From Myripristis murdjan (lineage: Eukaryota > Chordata > Actinopteri > Holocentriformes > Holocentridae): a stretch of DNA of 64,000 nucleotides. The notes under the pieces are model-generated. The model had not been told where the DNA came from and ran no database searches. It worked only from the letters and a program-made list of their open reading frames with translations. The stretch is taken from contig NC_044003.1 of assembly GCF_902150065.1 (NCBI RefSeq), positions 19,758,987 through 19,822,986 of the forward strand, in the 5' to 3' direction. The position numbers and the translations under genes were made by a program. Position 1 is the stretch's first letter, and every line of letters starts with the position of its first letter. Below are positions 57,802-64,000 of the stretch, one piece after another.

Positions 57802-58888
57802 CCTACTTAAGTGTCCCTGTCTTCAAGCGCAAGTTCAATCCTTGAGCATCTGTTTGGGTCCCCGGTGCAGAGACATGCAATGCCACACTTCACATTGGCT
57901 CTTGCACAGCAGCATCCTCGGGAACACATGCTTTTCTTGCAACGGCAGTATTTGCTGTGCTTGAGTTCTGAAGGTTTTGCCTCTTTCAGCATCATCGTTG
58001 CCACCAATTTGCCATTGACAAGTTGTCTCCCAAAATCAGTTGCAGCTGGGTAGGTTGGCTTAACCAGGTGTGCCCGCTTACACACAGCCAACTGATGCAG
58101 GGCTCGGCGAAGGTGTAATAGGAAGGCATCTTCAGTTGGTGGAAGACAACGCATGTCTCCTTTGATGCTCACAAAGAGATGGGCTCGCAGTGCATCCAGA
58201 GTACCACCAAAGTCACTGTCACTTACCACAGATGATGATGAGCAGCTTTGAAATCCGTTGGTTACTGTCGGTTGGTTGTGTGTGTAAGTGTGCCATGATG
58301 CTTAATATCCAGCATGTTTTTCAGAATTTTGAGTTGTCTAAAATTCCATTGAAGTTCTGCGCCTGTTGATCGCCAACTAGTAGTTAAATCATCACAGATC
58401 CAATGATTTTGGTTGGATTTTTATAATTTTTTTTCTGTGGAATGAGTATGGCATATTGACTGATGTCATAACTTGGTGGAATAATTGATTGCCAATGAAG
58501 TAAAGATGAAAATATTGGAAAAAAGTGAGAAAACGCCTAATTTGTTTGCATTAAATTAATGCAAAATAATTAAGAAATGTGTTTTAAGAGTTATTTTTTC
58601 AGTGGATGTTGTCAGCACATGTGTTCTGTGTATCTGGGAATGCATTTATTGACAGCCTACCCAACCCACTGAGGATTTGAGGGAAAAAATCGTTTTTAAC
58701 ATTTTTCTGATAAAAAATACAGGGTGCATACACTGAAATGGCCACAATTTTTTTTCGCGATATTTCCAGCAGAGCAGACCCTCCAATTATTGGTCCTTAG
58801 GGTCAAAGTTAACAGAAAAAACACAAATAAAAAGTATGGCAGACCATGTCAGGTTCAACCCATTTTTGAGACTTTGGCTCCCCAACTA
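57278..58888. mobile_element. 1.6-kb foldback element with cysteine-rich frame
   Basis: The element has inverted arms of about 450 bp (57278-57727 and 58440-58888) that are nearly identical, with outer ends TAGTYGGGGAGCCAAAG. It is flanked by an exact 3-bp duplication CAG (57275-57277 and 58889-58891). The host BED-finger frame reads on across the duplication, confirming the borders. The central 710 bp carries a CA microsatellite and a minus-strand cysteine-rich frame. The 3-bp target resembles Harbinger or CACTA elements, but the ends match neither family that I know. Confidence 0.8.
57807..58229 (-). CDS. CXC-like cysteine-rich protein fragment (in foldback element)
   Basis: An open frame of about 140 codons with no good ATG; its 5' end looks like part of an exon. 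It contains LPPTEDAFLLHLRRALHQL and LVKPTYPAATDFG, then a dense cysteine cluster CRCKKSMCSRGCCCARANVK with a following CGIACLCTGDPNRC. This pattern resembles the tesmin/CXC-like tail found on several uncharacterised, transposon-associated animal proteins. I cannot name the family. Its place between long inverted arms suggests it is a leftover of the element's own gene. Confidence 0.5.
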   Translation of the reverse strand: MVSDSDFGGTLDALRAHLFVSIKGDMRCLPPTEDAFLLHLRRALHQLAVCKRAHLVKPTYPAATDFGRQLVNGKLVATMMLKEAKPSELKHSKYCRCKKSMCSRGCCCARANVKCGIACLCTGDPNRCSRIELALEDRDT

Positions 58889-58891
58889 CAG

Positions 58892-59307
58892 TGGACAATC
58901 CAAAAGCAGAGTGTAGGCTGTGCAAAGTTAAAATATCTCACAGAGCAGGCTCCACAGATAACTTGCACAGTCACATGGGAACTGTTCATTCTACAGTAGA
59001 ATTAGAGGTAAAAAGACAAGCAATGGAACCTGCTACTAATGAAGGTGTCAGTGTGTCTACTGCATCTGTTGCTGCTCTAGTCTCATCCAGTACAACACCA
59101 CAACCACCAACAACCCGCAGCTCAATGAGACAGAACACAATTGATGAAGAACTGGCTAAAATGATTGCACTTGATTTCCAACCATTTTCAGTCGTGGATA
59201 ATAAAGGATTCAGAAGGTTTACTCATGCACTCAATCCAATGTATGCAATTCCAATAATTATCCCCAGATATCAAGCAGCATTTAGCAGCAGCACAAAAGG
59301 ACCTTAA
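58892..59307 (+). pseudogene. hAT transposase gene, right piece, truncated
   Basis: Continues the BED finger: VDNPKAECRLCKVKISHR and HSHMGTVHST give the Cys-x2-Cys and His-x4-His ligands. Then comes a Thr/Ser-rich linker (SSTTPQPPTTRSS) and the start of the hAT body (MIALDFQPFSVVDNKGFR, LNPMYAIP). It then stops after a short unrelated tail; the catalytic RNase-H-like domain and dimerisation region are absent. Non-functional relic. Confidence 0.75.
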
Positions 59308-60029
59308 TGTAAACAAGCCTTAGTGCTTTCTTGGGTTTAAATCCTATTGACTTGTATCTGAACTGTGCTGGACTGTGATTTTCCTTTGGAAACTGCTAAT
59401 AATGTATTCAGTCGATCAATTTATCTAGATGAAAATGTAGAGTGGGATTGTTATTGGCATATATATAGCAAATATGGACCTAGATAACCTACATGTAGAT
59501 AGTGCTTTTGTAATGGTTTCCGATTGCAATACTCCTCATAATGCATCAGTTGTTGTTCCCTAATATTTAGTAACTGTTATTATTTATATTCCATCAAGGA
59601 TGCAGGCTGTACGTGTCAAGTACCAAGAGCGTCAGAAGTACATTTGTTATGAGGGACAACTGACCTTCAAATCCTTTTTAGAGTGTAGTGAGTGAAACAT
59701 TTAAAGGATAGAGTGAACACGTCAATGTATTCAGTAGGGCGGTCAATCTTACTCATGTCATCCAATTCAATTTTCAGTGGCTATTTTAATATTCCATTTT
59801 TTGACATTTTCATGAATTGAAAATAATAAGCAATAATATTGCTTACCCAAGAGGTACTTGGGTCAAGTGGTACGGCCGGGTGCCCCAGTGGGAGAAAGGC
59901 GAAACGGCAGTAGGTAAAACCCCCCACTCCCCCCTCTTAGTTTAGTTACTGGGGCTTGAGTGTTTGGGTCACTGACACGGTTGGGTTGTTTTTAAGTTTG
60001 ACTTTTCAAGGAGAAGTAAATAGTTATAG
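59308..60029. other. Stretch with no recognised feature
   Basis: Mixed sequence with no frame bearing a known motif and no repeat boundary I can see; about 59870-59940 is locally GC-rich. Confidence 0.5.
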
Positions 60030-60182
60030 ATTTTTAGTTTCTAGCAGCAATAATTAGCCTATTAAGATACATATTAATGATATATATGTACAGCTAAATT
60101 GATTGATAATGAATTGTTATTGCAGATAAAATATTGATAATATCTGGAATAACAATAATAGTGATACCAATACTAATAGTAC

Positions 60183-60220
<38 letters not shown>

Positions 60221-60605
60221 CAGCAACAATAATAATAACAGTATAATTGATAATATCTAGAATAACAATAATAGTGATAACAATAATATTAGTATAATTC
60301 GTAGTATCTGGCATAACAGTAATGACAATAGTAGTGATAATAATAATAATAACAATAATGGTAAAGATATTTAGTTTCTAACAGCAATAATTAGCCTTTT
60401 AAGATACATATGAATGATATATATATGTATAGCTAAATTGATTGATAATGTATTGTTATTCCAGATATAATATTGATAATATCTGGAATAACAATAATAG
60501 TGATATCAATAACAACAACAATAACAATAATAATAATAATAATAATAATAAAGATATTTAATTTCAAAACAACAACAATAATTAGCCTATTAAGATACAT
60601 ATTAA

Positions 60606-60657
<52 letters not shown>

Positions 60658-60665
60658 CTAAAATG
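60030..60665. repeat. Imperfect tandem repeat with ATA/TA microsatellites
   Basis: A segment of about 140 bp (CAGCAATAATTAGCC ... GATAATATCTGGAATAACAA) occurs at about 60040 and 60378 and partly at 60570, separated by (AAT)n runs. It ends in a (TA)n run at about 60610-60655. Isoleucine-rich open frames here are products of the repeats. Confidence 0.85.
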
Positions 60666-60763
60666 AGAGGGAGCGGGGAGGGAAGAAGCAAAAAAAAAAA
60701 AACAAAAAAAAAACAGAAAGGTCTGTTATGGATTGGGTATATGGTCTGATATGTGGTCATGTA

Positions 60764-62395
60764 CAGTACAGGCCAAAAGTTTGGACACACCTTCTCATTC
60801 AATGCGTTTTCTTTATTTTCATGACTGTTTACATTGTAGATTCTAACTGAAGGAATCAAAACTATGAATGAACACATGTGGGGTTATGTACTTAACAAAA
60901 AAAGGTGAAATAACTGAAAACATGTTTTATATTCTAGTTTCTTCTTCTTCTTTCTTCCCCTTTGCTCTGATTACTGCTTTGCACACTCTTGGCATTCCCT
61001 CGATGAGCTTCAAGAGGTAGTCACCTGAAATGGTTTTCCAACAGTCTTGAAGGAGTTCCCAGAGGTGTTTAGCACTTGTTGGCCCCTTTGCCTTCACTCT
61101 GCGGTCCAGCTCATCCCAAACCATCTCGATTGGGTTCAGGTCCGGTGACTGTGGAGGCCAGGTCATCTGCCGCAGCACTCCATCACTCTCCTTCTTGGTC
61201 AAATAGCCCTTACACAGCCTGGAGGTGTGTTTGGGGTCATTGTCCTGTTGAAAAATAAATGATGGTCCAACTAAACGCAAACCGGATGGGATGGCATGTC
61301 GCTGCAGGATGCTGTGGTAGCCATGCTGATTCAGTGTGCCTTCAATTTTGAATAAATCCCCAACAGGGTCACCAGCAAAACACCCCCACACCATCACACC
61401 TCCTCCTCCATGCTTCACAGTGGGAACCAGGCATGTAGAATCCATCCGTTCACCTTTTCTGCGTCTCACAAAGACACGGCGGTTGGAACCAAAGATCTCA
61501 AATTTGGACTCATCAGACCAAAGCACAGATTTCCACTGGTCTGATGTCCATTCCTTGTGTTTCTTGGCCCAAACAAATCTCTTCTGCTTGTTGCCTCTCC
61601 TTAGCAGTGGTTTCCTAGCAGCTATTTGACCATGAAGGCCTGATTGGCGCAGTCTCCTCTTAACAGTTGTTCTAGAGGTGGGTCTGCTGCTAGAACTCTG
61701 TGTGGCATTTATCTGGTCTCTGATCTGAGCTGCTGTTAACTTGCGATTTCTGAGGCTGGTGACTCGGATGAACTTGTCCTCAGAAGCAGAGGTGACTCTT
61801 GGTCTTCCTTTCCTGGGTCGGTCCTCATGTGTGCCAGTTTCGTTGTAGCGCTTGATGGTTTTTGTGACTCCACTTGGGGACACATTTAATGTTTTTGCAA
61901 TTTTACGGACTGACTGACCTTCATTTCTTAAAGTAATGATGGCCACTCGTTTTTCTTTAGTTAGCTGATTGGTTCTTGCCATAATATGAATTTTAACATT
62001 TGTCCAATAGGGCTGTTGGCTGTGTAGTAACCTGACTTCTGCACAACACAACTGATGGTCCCAACCCCATTGATAAAGCAAGAAATTCCACTAATTAACC
62101 CTGATAAGGCACACCTGTGAAGTGAAAACCATTTCAGGTGACTACCTCTTGAAGCTCATCGAGAGAATGCCAAGAGTGTGCAAAGCAGTAATCAGAGCAA
62201 AGGGTGGCTATTTTGAAGAAACTAGAATATAAAACATGTTTCCAGTTATTTCACCTTTTTTTGTTAAGTACATAACTCCACATGTGTTCATTCATAGTTT
62301 TGATTCCTTCAGTGAGAATCTACAATGTAAATAGTCATGAAAATAAAGAAAACGCATTGAATGAGAAGGTGTGTCCAAACTTTTGGCCGGTACTG
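60764..62395 (-). mobile_element. Tc1-type transposon, whole
   Basis: 1632 bp between TA dinucleotides (60762-60763 and 62396-62397). Inverted ends begin CAGTACAGGCCAAAAGTTTG and CAGTACCGGCCAAAAGTTTG, and similarity continues inward for about 200 bp or more, into the transposase end. Encodes one intact transposase. The truncated copy at 9209 is nearly identical, so both inserted recently. Confidence 0.95.
60927..61982 (-). CDS. Tc1-type transposase, intact frame
   Basis: 351 residues from ATG 61982 (MARTNQLTKEKR), preferred over an upstream in-frame Met because it is the usual start and the upstream part lies in the untranslated/TIR region. Paired helix-turn-helix DNA-binding half (VRKIAKTLNVSPSGV), GRPR hook (RPRKGRPRV), second HTH, then the catalytic domain: D in WSDESKF, D in FQQDNDPKH and E in NPIEMVWDEL. 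I count 38 residues between the second D and the E, as in the DD38E (Intruder) relatives of Tc1. The C-terminus (KGKKEEEETRI) differs from what the opposite inverted repeat would encode (KGGYFEETRI), a small local change. It is possibly able to act. Confidence 0.92.
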   Translation of the reverse strand: MARTNQLTKEKRVAIITLRNEGQSVRKIAKTLNVSPSGVTKTIKRYNETGTHEDRPRKGRPRVTSASEDKFIRVTSLRNRKLTAAQIRDQINATQSSSSRPTSRTTVKRRLRQSGLHGQIAARKPLLRRGNKQKRFVWAKKHKEWTSDQWKSVLWSDESKFEIFGSNRRVFVRRRKGERMDSTCLVPTVKHGGGGVMVWGCFAGDPVGDLFKIEGTLNQHGYHSILQRHAIPSGLRLVGPSFIFQQDNDPKHTSRLCKGYLTKKESDGVLRQMTWPPQSPDLNPIEMVWDELDRRVKAKGPTSAKHLWELLQDCWKTISGDYLLKLIEGMPRVCKAVIRAKGKKEEEETRI

Positions 62396-62546
62396 TATGT
62401 GGTTCTGGTTTTGATTATTGATTTAGATTGGATTCTGGGTGGAGTTTTAGGTGATTAATGAATATGTTGCGGGGCTAGTGATTAACCTTAGCATATTAAT
62501 AGCCATATGTCTCCCCTACCCATCTTTTTTTTTTACTCCCACTTAG
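62396..62546. other. Intron-like sequence upstream of SAMD3-like exons
   Basis: AT-rich sequence ending in a pyrimidine tract (CATCTTTTTTTTTTACTCCC) before the acceptor CTTAG. It is probably intron. Confidence 0.4.
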
Positions 62547-62797
62547 AAGATTGAAAACATTCTAAGGGACAAACCTGGAGGAGAGAGGATCATTAATGAG
62601 TATAATCGGACAAAAAGCCTAACGGATACCAGAAGACGCGACATGGTGAAGATATTGGTAGCACACATGGCAAGTGAACATGGGTATGTTGTCATATAAA
62701 CATTACGCACCCAATACGCATTTTTGGTTTTACTTTTAGAACAAGATCCTCCTTTTTGCAGAAGGCATTGGCACAGCAATACTTTTGTTTGGATCTA

Positions 62798-62838
<41 letters not shown>

Positions 62839-62936
62839 GTAGGACTAGTCCTCCAAGGCGTGTTAAAGAGGACTACGCAAAGGGCATCATTGCCTTTTTC
62901 CCATACCTGGCCGATCCCCAGGGCATTTTGGGCTAT
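62547..62936 (+). CDS. Two exons of a SAMD3-like gene family member, partial
   Basis: Exon A (62547-62683) follows a good acceptor (ACTCCCACTTAG) and encodes KIENILRDKPGGERIINEY, LTDTRRRDMVKIL and VAHMASEHG. The intron (62684-62842) begins GTATGT, contains a TG microsatellite, and ends ACTGTAG. Exon B (62843-62936) continues in phase: TSPPRRVKEDYAKGIIAFFP and YLADPQGILGY, ending before a GTAAGT donor. This is the block seen in the fish-expanded SAMD3-like proteins (recognised from memory). Frame and both splice sites are consistent, so it may be a live gene running past the window, or an isolated remnant. A Harbinger-like MITE sits in the next intron. Confidence 0.6.
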
Positions 62937-62956
62937 GTAAGTACATAAAACACTAA

Positions 62957-63798
62957 GGGCTCTAGTTTCGCAGACCAGGCGAGGCGGGGGCGTAGCGCAG
63001 ATGCGCTTCGCCAACTGGGTGTGGCCAGGCGGATTTTCCAAGTTTGGCACGCCGGTCTCAGTGGCGCAAGTACTCCGCCGTCCCTCCTACCGGCGGAGGG
63101 GAAGGAGAGAAGGCATGGAGTGGGTTTGACACAGCCGATTCACATGTAACCAATCAAATGAGCCCCTGTCCTTGCCTTTAAAATGCGCTGCGTGAAGGCG
63201 TAATGAAAGTTTACACAGCTGACATGGAGGTCTATTGCCGCAGGCGGAGCGGAGCTCAGGAGACAGGCGCGGAGCGGAGACCGGCGAGCAGTGCGCACAC
63301 GTCACCAAAACCTCACAGGCAGGCTTCCTGAATGTCAGACACATGAACGATGCAATAAATACCAAAAAAAAAACACTATTCAATGCTACGATCACAATCA
63401 GCACATACATATATCTCCATATCAACTGTCCCGTCACAGCTGATGTCAGATCAAAGGAGATTGGCACCGTTTGTGCTGATCGTGAGGTTTTGGTAATGTG
63501 CGCCAGCCAGCCAAACTTCCACTGCGCCAGCTCTGCTCCGCCTTGCGCTGAAAGTAGACGTGGTTTCAGGCGGCGAGCTTTTGGCGCACCTCGGCGAAGC
63601 CTTTTGGCACGAAACTGTCACTGCGCCAAGCCGAATCTGTCGGCACCTCCCCCAGCTGCGCCACCACTCCCATCTCGGCGAACCTCCGCCTGCGAAACTT
63701 GGACACTGTCCGCCTCTCCCGCTTCGCCGGTTGAAACTAGCTCTGCGCGGGGTTTGCCTCACTGCGCCACCCCGCGCTGCGCCGGGAAACTAGAGCCC
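62957..63798. mobile_element. Harbinger-like MITE, 842 bp, whole
   Basis: Inverted ends GGGCTCTAGTTTCGC and GGGAAACTAGAGCCC, with a 3-bp TAA duplication (62954-62956 and 63799-63801). The interior is partly self-complementary (ACGTCACCAAAACCTC against GAGGTTTTGGTAATG) and GC-rich at both sides. No transposase. Second copy of the element at 1-619. Confidence 0.85.
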
Positions 63799-63801
63799 TA
63801 A

Positions 63802-64000
63802 GTCTAACTTCTTTGATTTACTGCTGAGTTATGTTCTTAGATTTGTTAACATTTTTGTATGATGACCATTTATTCCTAACTTCAACAAGTTCAGTAGCCC
63901 AAATGTCTGACTTAATTCTTCAGAGAAGGGCATGTGTTCATTTTAAGGATAAAAATTATAACATATTTACACCTGCTCACTCAAACCAAATGACCCTTTT
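63802..64000. other. Window end, no recognised feature
   Basis: AT-rich; probably the intron following SAMD3-like exon B if that gene is real. Confidence 0.4.

Noticed and set aside
60117-60661. Isoleucine-rich small proteins
   Set aside because: Translation of ATA/AAT microsatellites.
61336-61629. Plus-strand frames opposite the Tc1 transposases (also 9782-10075)
   Set aside because: Antisense shadows of the conserved transposase; the catalytic frame is on the other strand.

Overview
The window is vertebrate, almost certainly teleost, nuclear DNA. It holds single-exon G-protein-coupled receptor genes of the trace amine-associated receptor (TAAR) type, CA/TATC/TA microsatellites, and a dense layer of fish-type transposons (RTE/Rex3-like and CR1/L2-like LINEs, Tc1, hAT, Harbinger, a THAP/YqaJ transposon and a Gmr1-like Ty3/gypsy element). 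I see no rRNA genes and no CRISPR arrays.

The backbone is a head-to-tail array of seven TAAR copies, all on the minus strand: 3504-4505, 12739-13740, 20489-21490, 24537-26010 (pseudogene), 38482-39483, 45225-46232 (early stop) and 52270-53274. The first five are one close subfamily (333 residues). The last two are a second subfamily that sits in a recent duplication of about 3.6 kb. Each copy brings its own upstream block: a promoter-like segment, an untranslated first exon and a short intron of 126-161 bp with a CAGCAG acceptor. Copies 1-5 also share a downstream block containing an old hAT end. The array therefore grew by duplication of whole gene-plus-flank units. All copies keep the amine-binding aspartate of TM3 and the TAAR signature in TM7, so the intact ones are probably olfactory amine receptors.

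Region by region: 1-3500, Harbinger-like MITE end, LINE relic and 3' flank of TAAR-1. 5000-8000, relic of a THAP transposase plus YqaJ nuclease transposon. 8000-12700, a 100-bp tandem repeat, a dead Tc1 copy, a gypsy integrase fossil and the flank of TAAR-2. 14200-20350, LINE pieces, a TTAA-flanked element carrying a P2X7 ballast-like reading frame, and long microsatellites. 22000-26600, LINE relic and the TAAR-4 pseudogene split by a 480-bp MITE. 26624-32632, a whole-looking, very young Gmr1-like LTR element. 32600-38480, a LINE with another LINE nested in it, then flank. 40000-44300, Tc1 fragment, tRNA-like SINE head and Harbinger element. 44330-54900, the duplicated TAAR-6/TAAR-7 block with a hAT MITE, an ACAGTAA-rich stretch and a hairpin between the copies. 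55000-64000, beyond the array: a THAP-type MITE, a hAT relic split by a 1.6-kb foldback element with a cysteine-rich reading frame, a whole Tc1-type transposon with intact transposase, two exons of a SAMD3-like gene family, and a Harbinger-like MITE.

Because the array is repetitive, paralogous copies serve as empty sites, which lets several insertions be placed to the base and ordered in time.
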